This document shows positions 7,937 through 16,429 of a stretch of DNA of 64,000 nucleotides, piece by piece. This DNA is from Vogesella alkaliphila (GTDB lineage Bacteria; Pseudomonadota; Gammaproteobacteria; Burkholderiales; Chromobacteriaceae). Numbering within the stretch: the stretch's first letter is position 1; each line of letters starts with the position of its first letter. The notes below the pieces were generated by a model. The model was not told where the DNA came from and did no database searches. It worked only from the letters and a program-made list of their open reading frames with translations. The stretch covers positions 181,398-245,397 of the forward strand of contig NZ_BMYW01000006.1 in the NCBI RefSeq assembly GCF_014652475.1, written 5' to 3'. The translations under genes and the position numbers were made by a program.

Positions 7937-8196
7937 GCGCCATCATCGAAACCATGCGCCAGCGCCTGGCGGCACTGGCGCCGGAACACCTCGACATCGA
8001 GGACGACAGCGCGTCCCATGCCGGCCACGCCGGCGCCAAAAGCGGCGGCCACTACAATGTGCTGATCGTCAGCGCCTGTTTCAGCGGCAAGTCGCGCATC
8101 GAGCGGCAACGCATGGTGTACGATGCGCTCGGCGACCTGATGCAGCAGGGCATTCACGCCCTGGCACTCAAAACCCTTACTCCGGACGATCTCTGA
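7933..8196 (+). CDS. BolA-family protein
   Basis: The 87-residue protein has the BolA fold signature: an N-terminal helix ([23 protein letters not shown]), a Gly-His rich turn ([30 protein letters not shown]) and a C-terminal [12 protein letters not shown]. BolA proteins partner with monothiol glutaredoxins in iron-sulfur handling and may act as regulators. The invariant His near the C-terminus ([10 protein letters not shown]) is present. It is translationally coupled to the YciI gene through ATGA and lies 10 bp before the first PpiC gene. Confidence 0.88.
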   Translation: MSAIIETMRQRLAALAPEHLDIEDDSASHAGHAGAKSGGHYNVLIVSACFSGKSRIERQRMVYDALGDLMQQGIHALALKTLTPDDL

Positions 8197-8206
8197 AATC
8201 CATCCC

Positions 8207-8998
8207 ATGAAGAAATCACTCACTCTCGCGGCCCTGCTGCTGGCTGCCGTCGGCAGCACCCCGAGCCTGGCCGCGCCGGTCGCCACCGTCAACGGCTCCA
8301 CCATCGACAGCAGCACCCTGGATCAGGCGGTGAAACAGGTCATCGGCAACAGCGGCGGCCAGCTGAAAGACAGCCCGGCCCTGCGCGAAGAAGTGCGCCA
8401 GCGCCTGATCAATCGCGAGCTGATCGTGCAGGCCGCCACCAAGGCCGGCCTCGACAAGAAGCCGGAATTCCAGCAACAGCTGGCCGAAGCGCGCACCGAA
8501 CTGCTGCAGCAGGCCTTCTTCCAGCAGCGCCTCAGCACCAGCCCGGTGTCGGACAGCGCGCTGAAGGCGGCCTACCAGCAGTACAGCGAGCGCTTTAATG
8601 GCGTGAAGGAAGTGAAAGTCCGCCAGATCATCGTCAACAGCGAAGCCGACGCCAACAGCGTGCTGGCCGAGCTGAAAAAAGGCGCCAAGTTCGAAACCCT
8701 GGCCGCCAGCAAGTCCACCCACCAGCCTAGCCGTGAACGTGGCGGCGACCTGGGCTGGGGAAATCTGGCGTCCATGGAACCGCCGCTGGCCGCCGCGCTC
8801 CAAGCGATTCCCAAAGGCAAGTTCAGCGCCCAGCCGCTGCGCTCCGGCCTCGGCTGGCACCTGTTCAAGGTAGAGGACATCCGCGACGCGAAGCCGCTGC
8901 CCTTTGATACCATCAAGCCGCAGATCGCCCGCGATCTGCAGGACAAAGCGATTAGTGACGCGATCGGCGAATTGCGTCAGAAAGCCAACATTCAATAA
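8207..8998 (+). CDS. Periplasmic peptidyl-prolyl isomerase, PpiC/parvulin type (first copy)
   Basis: The 263-residue protein has a signal peptide (MKKSLTLAALLLAAVGS, cleavage after SLAA), a SurA-like N-terminal helical region (about 25-125) and a parvulin domain (about 135-235) with VRQIIVNSEADANSVL and GGDLGWGNLASMEPPLA. Parvulins catalyse proline isomerisation in the periplasm and assist outer-membrane protein folding. The domain's usual H-ILV motif reads RQIIVNS, so catalytic residues are only partly conserved and a chaperone role is plausible. It is followed 15 bp later by a paralogue. Confidence 0.88.
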   Translation: MKKSLTLAALLLAAVGSTPSLAAPVATVNGSTIDSSTLDQAVKQVIGNSGGQLKDSPALREEVRQRLINRELIVQAATKAGLDKKPEFQQQLAEARTELLQQAFFQQRLSTSPVSDSALKAAYQQYSERFNGVKEVKVRQIIVNSEADANSVLAELKKGAKFETLAASKSTHQPSRERGGDLGWGNLASMEPPLAAALQAIPKGKFSAQPLRSGLGWHLFKVEDIRDAKPLPFDTIKPQIARDLQDKAISDAIGELRQKANIQ

Positions 8999-9013
8999 CC
9001 ACTGGAAACCCCG

Positions 9014-9790
9014 ATGAACTTCCCTTTGAAAAAGACCCTGATTGCCGTCAGCCTGCTGACCGCCACCGCTTGCGCGTTCGCCACTTCGGTCAATGGCGTT
9101 GCCATCAGCCAGCAGCGTATCGATGCCATCACCCGCATGATGGAAGCGCAAGGCCAGAAATCGACGCCGGAAATGGCGCAAATGGTCAAGGATCAGCTGA
9201 TCACCGCTGAAATCCTGCGTCAGGAAGCCGTGAAGAAGGGCCTGGACAAGTCCGCCGACTACCTCGCCGAAATCGAGAACGCCAAGGCGATGGCACTGGC
9301 CAACCGCCTGATCAAGGAACACCTGCGCACCAACCCGGTGACCGACGCCCAGGCCCGCGCCGAGTACGACAAGGTGAAGGCCGAGTTCCCGGAGCGCAAG
9401 AGCTTTGACGCCAGCCACATCCTGGTGAAGACCGAAGCCGAAGCCAAGTCCGTGATCGAGGCGCTGAAAAAAGGCAAGCCGTTCGCGCAGCTGGCCAAGG
9501 AAAAATCGCTGGATCCGGGCTCCAAGGACAACGGCGGCAACCTGGGCTGGAACGAGCCGGGCACCTTCGTGGCGCCGTTCTCCGAGGCGATGGTGAAACT
9601 GGCCAAGGGCCAGGTGACCGCGATCCCGGTGAAGACCGATTTCGGCTTCCACGTCATCAAGCTGAACGACGTGAAAGTGGAAGCGGCGCCGCCGCTGGAA
9701 GCCCTGCGTCCGCAACTGGAGCAACGCATCCAGTCGCAGCGCGTCGAGGCACTGATCAAGTCGCTGAAGGCCAGCGCCAAGGTCCAGTAA
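9014..9790 (+). CDS. Periplasmic peptidyl-prolyl isomerase, PpiC/parvulin type (second copy)
   Basis: The 258-residue protein has a signal peptide (MNFPLKKTLIAVSLLTATACAFA), helical region and parvulin domain (about 128-228) with the canonical ASHILVKTEAEAKSVI, the loop GGNLGWNEPGTFVAPF and GFHVIKLNDV. Unlike the first copy, the His of SHILV is kept, so this one is the likelier active isomerase. The tandem arrangement suggests a gene duplication followed by divergence. A strong bidirectional terminator follows. Confidence 0.9.
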   Translation: MNFPLKKTLIAVSLLTATACAFATSVNGVAISQQRIDAITRMMEAQGQKSTPEMAQMVKDQLITAEILRQEAVKKGLDKSADYLAEIENAKAMALANRLIKEHLRTNPVTDAQARAEYDKVKAEFPERKSFDASHILVKTEAEAKSVIEALKKGKPFAQLAKEKSLDPGSKDNGGNLGWNEPGTFVAPFSEAMVKLAKGQVTAIPVKTDFGFHVIKLNDVKVEAAPPLEALRPQLEQRIQSQRVEALIKSLKASAKVQ

Positions 9791-9820
9791 GAAGGCTCAG
9801 TAAGCCCGCGTGCTTCCGCC

Positions 9821-9853
9821 ATGAAAAAACCGGCCGCTGGCCGGTTTTTTCAT
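9821..9853. terminator. Bidirectional rho-independent terminator
   Basis: A perfect stem ATGAAAAAACCGGCC / GGCCGGTTTTTTCAT with a 3-nt loop ends in a T-run on both strands. It separates the second PpiC gene from the convergent enoyl-CoA hydratase gene. Confidence 0.92.
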
Positions 9854-9875
9854 GGGCAGACGGGCGGGATGACGT

Positions 9876-10661
9876 TCAGTCGTCGTCCTGCGCCGCCCAG
9901 CCCGGCTCGCGCTTTTCGTTGAAGGCGCGCACGCCCTCCAGCTGTTCCGCACTGCCGATCAGCGCCAGGAAGGCCGCCTTTTCCGCCGCCAGTTGTGCGG
10001 CCAACGTTTGCGACGGGCTGGCCTCGATCAGCCGCCGTGCCGCGTGGATCGCCTGCGGCGACTGCTCGCGCACCCGTGCCGCCAGGCTCAGCGCCACGAT
10101 CTTGGCCAGTCCGCTTTCCACCACTTCTTCCACCAGCCCGATGGCCAGCGCCTTGTCGGCGGTGACGAACTCGCCGCCGAGGATGAGGCGCTTCGCCCAC
10201 GGCACGCCGACGCGGTCGGTCAGCGCCTTGGTGCCGCCGGCACAGGGTATCAGCCCGACACGCGCCTCCGGCAGCCCGAGACTGGCACCACGCTCGGCCA
10301 CGATGTAGTCGCAGGCCAGCGCGCACTCCAGCCCGCCGCCCAGCGCGAAACCGTTCACCGCCGCCACCGTCACACCCGGGTAGTGGCGCACTGCGTCAAA
10401 CGCCAGCGCAAACGCGTCCGCCACCTTGCCGGCGTGCGCGGCCGCGCCCTCGCCGAACAGCGCGAGATCGGCGCCGGCCGAGAAGTAGCGCTCGCCGGCA
10501 CCGGTCAGCACCACCGCGCGGATGGCGGCGTCGGCCGTCAGCGCGTCCATCGCCCGGGCCAACTCCTGCAACGACTCTATCGTCCACACATTGGCCGGCG
10601 GATTGTTGATCGTGACAATTGCTGATTGCCCAAGACGTTCGACAATGATTTTTTGGGTCAT
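9876..10661 (-). CDS. Enoyl-CoA hydratase/isomerase family protein
   Basis: The 261-residue crotonase-fold protein keeps the oxyanion-hole segments AGERYFSAGADL (about 55-66) and NGFALGGGLECALACD (about 100-115), and both candidate catalytic glutamates (GGGLE and LPEARVGLIP). It probably hydrates a trans-2-enoyl-CoA, but isomerase or lyase activity cannot be excluded. GAGGAG lies eight bases before the chosen ATG, deciding it over an upstream extension. No other beta-oxidation gene is adjacent. Confidence 0.88.
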   Translation of the reverse strand: MTQKIIVERLGQSAIVTINNPPANVWTIESLQELARAMDALTADAAIRAVVLTGAGERYFSAGADLALFGEGAAAHAGKVADAFALAFDAVRHYPGVTVAAVNGFALGGGLECALACDYIVAERGASLGLPEARVGLIPCAGGTKALTDRVGVPWAKRLILGGEFVTADKALAIGLVEEVVESGLAKIVALSLAARVREQSPQAIHAARRLIEASPSQTLAAQLAAEKAAFLALIGSAEQLEGVRAFNEKREPGWAAQDDD

Positions 10662-10960
10662 GTGGCACTCCTCCAGCCTCGGCAACGCCCGGCTGGGGCG
10701 CAATATCCAACAGCGTTATTCAGCGTGGATTCACCGGGAAAAACAGCTACTTTTCGAGCATTGGCGCGGCTTTGCTAGCTTTAACCATGGACTATGTCGC
10801 TGATTTTGCAAGCCCTTCCCGGCCGGCCAAACGGCGGCGCGATGTGCCGCCGGCCATTCAATAAACAGCGTTTACAAATGGCCGGCGGCGACAAGTTCCG
10901 CGCCGCGACCGGGCCCGGCTGCTACACTAGCGGCCATCATTTTTGCCCGCGTTGTCACCC

Positions 10961-11632
10961 ATGCTGGAAATCAGTCTGCTGTCCCTGTTTCTTGCCGGCC
11001 TGCTCGGCGGCGTGCACTGTCTCGGCATGTGCGGCGGCATCGTCACCGCCATTTCGCTGGGCAAGTCGCAAGCGGCGCCACTGTGGCACCTCTTGTGCTA
11101 CAACGTTGGCCGCATCGGCAGCTACGTCTGCGCCGGCGCGCTGCTCGGCGGCCTCGCGCAGTGGGGGCTGAACCAGGCGGCGTACCAGCCGCTGCAGACC
11201 GCGCTGTTCATTGCGGCCAACCTGCTGCTGATCCTGCTCGGCCTGTACCTGGCCGGCCTGTCCGCCGCCATCACCCGCATCGAGCACCTGGGCCGGCCGC
11301 TGTGGCGGCGCCTGCAGCCGCTGACCCGCCGCTACCTGCCGGTGCGCACCGCCCGCCAGGCGCTGCTGGCCGGCGCGATCTGGGGCTGGCTGCCCTGCGG
11401 CCTGGTCTACACCGCCAGCATCGCCGCGCTGGCCTCCGGCGGTGCCGGACAGGGTGCGCTGGTGATGCTGGCCTTCGGCCTCGGCACCCTGCCCAACCTG
11501 CTGCTGATGGGGCTGTTTGCCAGCAGGCTGCAGCAGCTGAAACAGCAACGGCCAGTCCGCCTGGTGGCGGGACTGGCCGTGATGGCACTCGGTGGCTGGC
11601 ACCTGTGGCAGCTGCTTACATCGACTGGCTGA
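10961..11632 (+). CDS. Sulfite exporter TauE/SafE-like (UreH-like) membrane protein
   Basis: The 223-residue protein has about six membrane helices in two repeats, with the motif HCLGMCGGIV (19-28) near the N-terminus and WGWLPCGLVYTA in the second half, the paired Cys/Pro features of the UreH/DsbD-like transmembrane family. Family members are linked to transition metal or thiol handling, and in beta- and gammaproteobacteria they often sit near cytochrome oxidase assembly genes. Here the convergent neighbour is the zinc transporter operon, with a 17-bp 3' overlap with znuA. The specific cargo is unknown. Confidence 0.82.
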   Translation: MLEISLLSLFLAGLLGGVHCLGMCGGIVTAISLGKSQAAPLWHLLCYNVGRIGSYVCAGALLGGLAQWGLNQAAYQPLQTALFIAANLLLILLGLYLAGLSAAITRIEHLGRPLWRRLQPLTRRYLPVRTARQALLAGAIWGWLPCGLVYTASIAALASGGAGQGALVMLAFGLGTLPNLLLMGLFASRLQQLKQQRPVRLVAGLAVMALGGWHLWQLLTSTG

Positions 11633-12509
11633 GCGCGGTCACATTGCTGCGGAACATCTCCAGATAGCTGCGCGCGCCGGGCTGGCTGGACAGTGCATCG
11701 GAGTACAGCTTGCCGCCGACCTTGACGCCGGCCTCTTTCGCCAGCTGGTCGATCAGGCGCCGGTCGGACATGTTCTCGATGAACACCGCCTTCACCTGTT
11801 CCTTTTTCACCTGCCGGATCAGCTGCGCCACCGACTTGGCCGAGGCCTCGGCATCGGTGCTCACCCCTTGCGGCGCCATGAAGCGGATCGCGTAGCGCTG
11901 GCCGAGATAGGCAAAGGCATCGTGCGAGGTCAGCACCTTGCGCCGCGCCGCCGGCACCGCGGCAAACTGCTTGCCGGCCCAGCTGTCCAGCTCCTGCAGC
12001 CGCGCCTTGTAGGCGGCGGCGCGTTCGCGATAGTAGCTGGCGCCGGCGGCATCGGCGCGGCTGAGACCGGCGGCGATATTGTCGACATAGCGCAGCACGT
12101 GCTGCGGGTTGTGCCAGGCGTGCGGATCGGCACGACCGTGGTCGTGACCATGCTCGTCGTGGCCGTGCTCGTCTTCCGCCACCGCCAGCGGCTTGAGGCC
12201 GTTAGCGGCGGTCACGGTCACGCCCTTGAAGTTGGCCGACTTGTTCAGACGGTTGATCCAGCCCTCGAAGCCGAGGCCGTTGACCACGAACACCTTGGCC
12301 TCGGCCAGCTTCTTGACGTCGGCCGGCTTGGGCTGGAACACGTGGGCGTCCTGGTCGGCGCCGACCAGCGACACCACGCTGACGCGCTCGCCGCCGACTT
12401 CGCGGGTGATGTCGGCCATGATGCTGAAGCTGGCCACCACCGGCAGGTTGGCCCACGCCGCCAGCGGCGACAGCAGCAGGCTGCTCACAATAATTTTCCG
12501 TACGTTCAC
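11616..12509 (-). CDS. znuA: Zinc ABC transporter substrate-binding protein
   Basis: The 297-residue periplasmic protein has a signal peptide ending near AAWA, a DAHVFQP segment (His56 is a likely zinc ligand), an acidic His-rich loop (about 112-124, EDEHGHDEHGHDHG) and the second ligand region PHAWHNP (130). A third ligand lies in TSHDAFAYLG. It captures zinc for ZnuBC. The best start is GTG at 12509, preceded by GGAGAG; no good ATG exists. It is the last gene of the zinc operon, 4 bp after znuB. Confidence 0.93.
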   Translation of the reverse strand: MNVRKIIVSSLLLSPLAAWANLPVVASFSIMADITREVGGERVSVVSLVGADQDAHVFQPKPADVKKLAEAKVFVVNGLGFEGWINRLNKSANFKGVTVTAANGLKPLAVAEDEHGHDEHGHDHGRADPHAWHNPQHVLRYVDNIAAGLSRADAAGASYYRERAAAYKARLQELDSWAGKQFAAVPAARRKVLTSHDAFAYLGQRYAIRFMAPQGVSTDAEASAKSVAQLIRQVKKEQVKAVFIENMSDRRLIDQLAKEAGVKVGGKLYSDALSSQPGARSYLEMFRSNVTALSQSM

Positions 12510-12513
12510 GCGC

Positions 12514-13392
12514 TCAACTCTCCAAATGACGTTGCCGCAGCAGGCGGGGCAACACGCCGCCCTGCGGGGCAACAAACAGCGAAACGATATAGAACAGGCC
12601 GGCCAGCAGGATGATGCACGGCCCGGACGGCAGCTCGACGTGATAGGACAGCAGCAGCCCGCCCATGCCCGCCAGCGCGGCGATCAGGAACGCCGCCAGC
12701 AGCATGCCGCCGACGCTGGCCGCCCACAGTCGCGAGCAGATCGCCGGCAGCATCATCAGCCCCACCGACATCAGCGTGCCCAGCGCCTGGAAGCCCGACA
12801 CCAGATTCAGCACCACCAGCAGCAGGAACAGCAGGTGCCACACGCTGCCGTGGCCGCCGACCGCGCGCAGGAACACCGGGTCCAGGCTTTCCAGCAGCAG
12901 CGGGCGATAGATCACCGCCAGCGTCAGCAGGGTCACGCTGGCGACGCTGGCCACCAGCAGCAGCGCGGCGTCGTCCACCGCCAGCACCGAGCCGAACAAG
13001 AGGTGCATCAGGTCGACATTGCTGCCGCTGCCGGACACCAGCAGCACGCCGATGGCCAGCGACAGCAGGTAGAAGGCGGCAAAGCTCGCGTCTTCCTTGA
13101 TCTCGGTGAAACGCGTCGCCAGCCCGGCAAAACCGGCCACCAGCACGCCGGCGACAAAACCACCCAGGCTCATCGCCGGCAGGCTCAGGCCGGCGATCAG
13201 GAAGCCGACCGCGGCGCCGGGCAGCACCGCGTGGCTCATCGCGTCGCCGACCAGGCTCATGCGCCGCATCACCAGGAACAGGCCGACCGGCGCGCTGCCC
13301 AGCGCCAGCGCCAGGCAGGCCACCAGCGCGCGGCGCATGAAGGCGAATTCGACAAAGGGCGCCAGCACCCATTGGTACAGGAAATCGGTCAC
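12514..13392 (-). CDS. znuB: Zinc ABC transporter permease
   Basis: The 292-residue protein has eight to nine membrane helices and the family pattern MRRMSLVGDAMSHAVLPG at its start (residues about 40-60), typical of ABC-3 metal permeases. It forms the inner-membrane channel driven by ZnuC. The start is GTG at 13392, with GGAGTAAG upstream and a 4-nt GTGA overlap with the znuC stop. A second half with GFQALGTLMSVGLMMLPAI matches the permease family. Confidence 0.93.
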   Translation of the reverse strand: MTDFLYQWVLAPFVEFAFMRRALVACLALALGSAPVGLFLVMRRMSLVGDAMSHAVLPGAAVGFLIAGLSLPAMSLGGFVAGVLVAGFAGLATRFTEIKEDASFAAFYLLSLAIGVLLVSGSGSNVDLMHLLFGSVLAVDDAALLLVASVASVTLLTLAVIYRPLLLESLDPVFLRAVGGHGSVWHLLFLLLVVLNLVSGFQALGTLMSVGLMMLPAICSRLWAASVGGMLLAAFLIAALAGMGGLLLSYHVELPSGPCIILLAGLFYIVSLFVAPQGGVLPRLLRQRHLES

Positions 13393-14129
13393 GGTCTTAC
13401 TCCATCCACGCGGCACACCGGGGCATTGGCCGACCAGTGCGCGGCGGTATCGCTGGCGCGGCGCAGCTTGTCCGCGGTCAGCACCTCGGCGGTGTCGCCC
13501 CAGGCGATCACCTCGCGTGCCATCAGCAGCGTCTGCGGGAAGTGCTCGCGCACCTGTTGCTCGTCGTGCAGCACCGCGATCACGGTGCGCCCTTCCGCCT
13601 TCCAGCGCTCGACCAGCCGCAGCAGGTCGGCGGTGGTGGTGGCGTCGACGGCGTTGAACGGCTCGTCGAGCAGAATCAGCGGCGCGTCCTGCACCAGGAT
13701 GCGGGCGAACAGCACGCGCTGGAACTGGCCGCTGGACAGCGCGGAAATCGGGCGGGTGGCGAAGTCTTCCAGACCGACGGTCACCAGCGCGTTCCACGAC
13801 GCGTCGTCATCGTTGCGGCCAACCTTGCCGAACAGGCCGCTGCGCTGCCAGTGGCCGCTGGACACCAGATCGATCACCGACACCGGCAGCGAGCGGTCGA
13901 TTTCCGACTGCTGCGGCAGGTAGGCCAGATCGCGGCGCGCCACGCCGCGCATCAGCACGCGACCCGCATCCGGCTTCAGCGCGCCCATGATGGTTTTCAG
14001 CAGGGTGCTCTTGCCGGCGCCGTTGGGGCCGAAGATCGCCGTGGCCTGGCCATCGGCAAAGCTGCCGCTGACGTGGTGCACGGCGGGGTGGCGACGGTAG
14101 GACACCGTCAGGTTTTCCAGCCGGATCAT
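13389..14129 (-). CDS. znuC: Zinc ABC transporter ATP-binding protein
   Basis: The 246-residue ATPase has Walker A GPNGAGKST (about 34-42), Q-loop LPQQSEID, signature LSSGQFQR, Walker B LILLDEPF and the H-loop VLHD. It powers zinc import through ZnuB. Its ATG overlaps the stop of the preceding small His-rich gene (ATGA). The segment GKVGRND inside it comes from an exact copy of the iterated 14-mer, and the family has no need for that wording. Confidence 0.94.
   Translation of the reverse strand: MIRLENLTVSYRRHPAVHHVSGSFADGQATAIFGPNGAGKSTLLKTIMGALKPDAGRVLMRGVARRDLAYLPQQSEIDRSLPVSVIDLVSSGHWQRSGLFGKVGRNDDDASWNALVTVGLEDFATRPISALSSGQFQRVLFARILVQDAPLILLDEPFNAVDATTTADLLRLVERWKAEGRTVIAVLHDEQQVREHFPQTLLMAREVIAWGDTAEVLTADKLRRASDTAAHWSANAPVCRVDGVRP
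13813..13826 (-). repeat. Iterated 14-mer, exact copy inside znuC
   Basis: On the coding strand the copy reads AAGGTTGGCCGCAA in the frame that gives KVGRN. Confidence 0.9.
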
Positions 14130-14368
14130 GCCACCTCCTGCAGTGCCCAGTGCACCAGCAACCACAGCGCGAGCAGCGGCAGCGCGGCCAGCAGCAGGCG
14201 CTGGCCGGCGGACAGCGACAGCAGGCGCCAGCGCGGCAGGTGCGAGGTCTCGCCGGCGGCGTGCGGGTGCGGATGGGAGTGCGCATGCGCGGCGCCGTGC
14301 GCGTGATCGTGCGTATGCTGTTCGTGCGCGGAGTGCTCGTGCGGATGGGGGTGTGTCATGCCGCTCAT
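14126..14368 (-). CDS. Small histidine-rich membrane protein in the zinc operon
   Basis: An 80-residue protein (MSGMTHPHPHEHSAHEQ) is very rich in His in its first 40 residues, with HxH runs, followed by one hydrophobic helix (about 57-73: LLLAALPLLALWLLVHW). It overlaps the CobW gene stop and the znuC start, each by ATGA, so it is translated as part of the zur operon. I know no named family with this architecture. Zinc binding by the His tract at the membrane, as a buffer or delivery site for ZnuABC or CobW, is an inference from composition and context. Confidence 0.85.
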   Translation of the reverse strand: MSGMTHPHPHEHSAHEQHTHDHAHGAAHAHSHPHPHAAGETSHLPRWRLLSLSAGQRLLLAALPLLALWLLVHWALQEVA

Positions 14369-15300
14369 GCCCCGTTCCCGGCCGGCAGCACGCAGGCCTG
14401 GATGGCGGCTTCCAGCGCGTCGGCGTCGATACGGCTGCCGATCACCTCGAAGCGGCTGTCGCGGCGCCACGCTACCTGGTTGGCCGCCCACTGCCCTTCG
14501 GTCCAGTTCAGCCACAGCCAGGTGTCCAGCACGCGGAACACGCCCTTGGCGCGCACCAGGCCGTCGACCCGTTGCGGCAGGCTGTCGAACAGCTCGGTCA
14601 GCGCCTCGCCGGAGAACTCCGCGTCCGGCGCGAAGGTCCAGCCCTGCGACTGCCAGCCGGAGGCGTCGCCCGGGCGCACCGCCGGCCGGTAGCGCGACTT
14701 GTTCTGCACCGCGGCGTCCAGCCACGCCGGATCGGCGGCGCCGTCGCTGATCTCGGCGATCAGCGACTTGGGCGGAAACAGCGCGGCGGCCTTGTCGCGG
14801 TAGGCGGCCAACGTTGGCGCGTCGGCGAGGTCGCACTTGGTGGCCAGCAGCACGTCGGCGATCATCACCTGGTCGCGGTACAGCGGCTGGCGGAAGTAGT
14901 CGTTGTTGGCGAACTGGCGCGGATCGACCAGCGTCATCACCGCACCGACCTGCAGCGCGTTGCCCAGCGGCTCGGCGCGCAATTCGTCGATCAGCCCGGC
15001 GGCGTGGGCGAGGCCGCTGGCCTCGATGATCAGCCGGTCTGGCCGCTCGCGGCGCAGCAGGTTGGCGACGGTGACCGTCATCTGCGGCCCGGCGACGCAG
15101 CACAGGCAGCCGCCGGCGATCTCGGCCACCGGCAGCTCGCCGTTGTCCAGCACCGCGCCGTCGATGCCGATCTCGCCGAACTCGTTGACGATGATCGCCC
15201 ATTTTTCATGTTGCGGCCGCTGCGCGATCAGGTGGCGCAGCGCCGTGGTCTTGCCCACCCCGAGAAAGCCGGTGAGCACGTTGACGGTGGTTTTTTTCAT
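14365..15300 (-). CDS. CobW/COG0523 family GTPase (zinc metallochaperone type)
   Basis: The 311-residue G3E GTPase has Walker A GFLGVGKT (11-18), the metal-binding motif CLCC (65-68), EASGL and the base-recognition motif TKCD. A C-terminal CobW_C domain (about 215-300) follows. In Zur-regulated operons such proteins are thought to move zinc to client enzymes under zinc starvation. The start ATG overlaps the zur stop (ATGA). An alternative ATG three codons upstream is possible. Confidence 0.9.
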   Translation of the reverse strand: MKKTTVNVLTGFLGVGKTTALRHLIAQRPQHEKWAIIVNEFGEIGIDGAVLDNGELPVAEIAGGCLCCVAGPQMTVTVANLLRRERPDRLIIEASGLAHAAGLIDELRAEPLGNALQVGAVMTLVDPRQFANNDYFRQPLYRDQVMIADVLLATKCDLADAPTLAAYRDKAAALFPPKSLIAEISDGAADPAWLDAAVQNKSRYRPAVRPGDASGWQSQGWTFAPDAEFSGEALTELFDSLPQRVDGLVRAKGVFRVLDTWLWLNWTEGQWAANQVAWRRDSRFEVIGSRIDADALEAAIQACVLPAGNGA

Positions 15301-15731
15301 ACTCGACATGCCTGGCACAGTCCGGTCAGTAATAGATTTTGTTGCGCGATGGCAAAGCCCTGCGCCGCCGCCTGCTGTCGCAGCGTGTCCAGCGCCGGCG
15401 CCGCCTCCAGCTCGTTGACGCGGCCACAGGCGGTGCACACCAGGATCAGCCCTTCGTGGCAGCAGCCGACATGACTGCACACGATATAGCCGTTGAGCGC
15501 GTCGACCTTGTGCAGCAGGCCGGCTTCCACCAGGAAATCCAGCGCCCGGTACACCGTCGGCGGCGCGGCAATGCCGCGCTCGCGCTGCAGGTCGGCCAGC
15601 ACCTGATAGGCCTTGACCACGCCTTCGTGCGCCAGCACCAGCTCCAGCACCTGACGGCGCAGCGCGGTCAGCTTCACGCCCTGTCGCTGGCACTGCAGGT
15701 CGGCCGCGGCAATAAAGCCAGCTTTATCCAT
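15297..15731 (-). CDS. zur: Fur-family zinc uptake regulator
   Basis: The 144-residue protein has a winged helix with PTVYRALDFLVEAGLLHKV (about 58-76) and two CxxC pairs (Cys99/102 and Cys139/142) that form the structural zinc site. A cysteine-rich segment CSHVGCCHE (85-92) holds further ligands in place of the Fur His cluster. With zinc bound, Zur represses zinc import genes. It opens the operon zur, cobW, His-rich gene, znuCBA, and a matching operator lies 57 bp before its ATG, so autoregulation is likely. Confidence 0.93.
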   Translation of the reverse strand: MDKAGFIAAADLQCQRQGVKLTALRRQVLELVLAHEGVVKAYQVLADLQRERGIAAPPTVYRALDFLVEAGLLHKVDALNGYIVCSHVGCCHEGLILVCTACGRVNELEAAPALDTLRQQAAAQGFAIAQQNLLLTGLCQACRV

Positions 15732-15787
15732 GACAAGTCACCGGGAGTTAATAAGGAATAAGGGGACAAATAGCAGCAACTCTTAAA

Positions 15788-15802
15788 TGTTACTATATAA
15801 CA
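15788..15802. promoter_or_regulatory. Zur box
   Basis: TGTTACTATATAACA has arms TGTTA and TAACA around a 5-bp centre and matches the gammaproteobacterial Zur consensus TGTTATANTATAACA well. It sits upstream of zur; the cytochrome c' gene on the other side is 100 bp away. Confidence 0.8.
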
Positions 15803-15904
15803 ACACCATTAACAACTGTTAACCGCCCGCCGCTTCGATGCTGCAATGCGGTGTGCTAAGCTGTCGGCCTCGATTGCCCACCCCAATCCGCAAGGAGCCT
15901 GCAG

Positions 15905-16336
15905 ATGAAACAGCTACTGCTCACCGTGTTGTCCTGTACCGTGCTGCTGAGCCCGGCGTTTGCCGCCGACCCGGTGACCCAGCGTCAGGAAATCTTCAAG
16001 CAGTACAAGCAAACCGTCGGCACCATGGCCAAGACCGTGAAGGGTGAGACGCCGTACAGCAAGGATGAATTCGCCAAGCTGGCCGCGCACCTGGACGCGC
16101 TGGCGCAGCAGCCGTGGCAGCACTTCCCGGCCGGCAGCGACCAGGGCAAGACCGGCGCCCGCGCCGAGATCTGGAGCAAGCCGCAAGACTGGAAAGCCGC
16201 CATCGACAGGCACAAGACCGAGACCGCCAAGCTGAAGCAGACCGCCGCCGGCGGCGACCTCGCCGCGATCAAGGCCCAGTTCGGCGCCACCCAGAAGACC
16301 TGCAAGGCCTGTCACGACAACTTCCGCAACGATTGA
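15905..16336 (+). CDS. Cytochrome c' (first copy)
   Basis: The 143-residue periplasmic protein has a signal peptide (cleavage after AFAA), a four-helix bundle pattern and a C-terminal haem-binding CKACH (133-137), as in class II cytochromes c. These bind one high-spin haem and can bind NO; protection against nitric oxide is the best-supported role in related bacteria. A paralogue and a cytochrome b561 follow, suggesting an electron partner. A terminator closes the gene. Confidence 0.9.
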   Translation: MKQLLLTVLSCTVLLSPAFAADPVTQRQEIFKQYKQTVGTMAKTVKGETPYSKDEFAKLAAHLDALAQQPWQHFPAGSDQGKTGARAEIWSKPQDWKAAIDRHKTETAKLKQTAAGGDLAAIKAQFGATQKTCKACHDNFRND

Positions 16337-16355
16337 GTCCGGCCATTGCCGTCGT

Positions 16356-16384
16356 GTTCAGCCCCGGGCGGGGCTGAACTTTTC
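16356..16384 (+). terminator. Rho-independent terminator after first cytochrome c'
   Basis: A 10-bp stem GTTCAGCCCC / GGGGCTGAAC with 4-nt loop is followed by TTTTC. Confidence 0.88.
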
Positions 16385-16429
16385 TGGCGCGCGGCATCCT
16401 AAAGTCCGTCTCCCACCCGCATCAAGATC

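Noticed and set aside
12193-13923. Long plus-strand frame across the znu genes
   Set aside because: Low-complexity Gln/His-rich translation is an antisense artefact of GC-rich codons.
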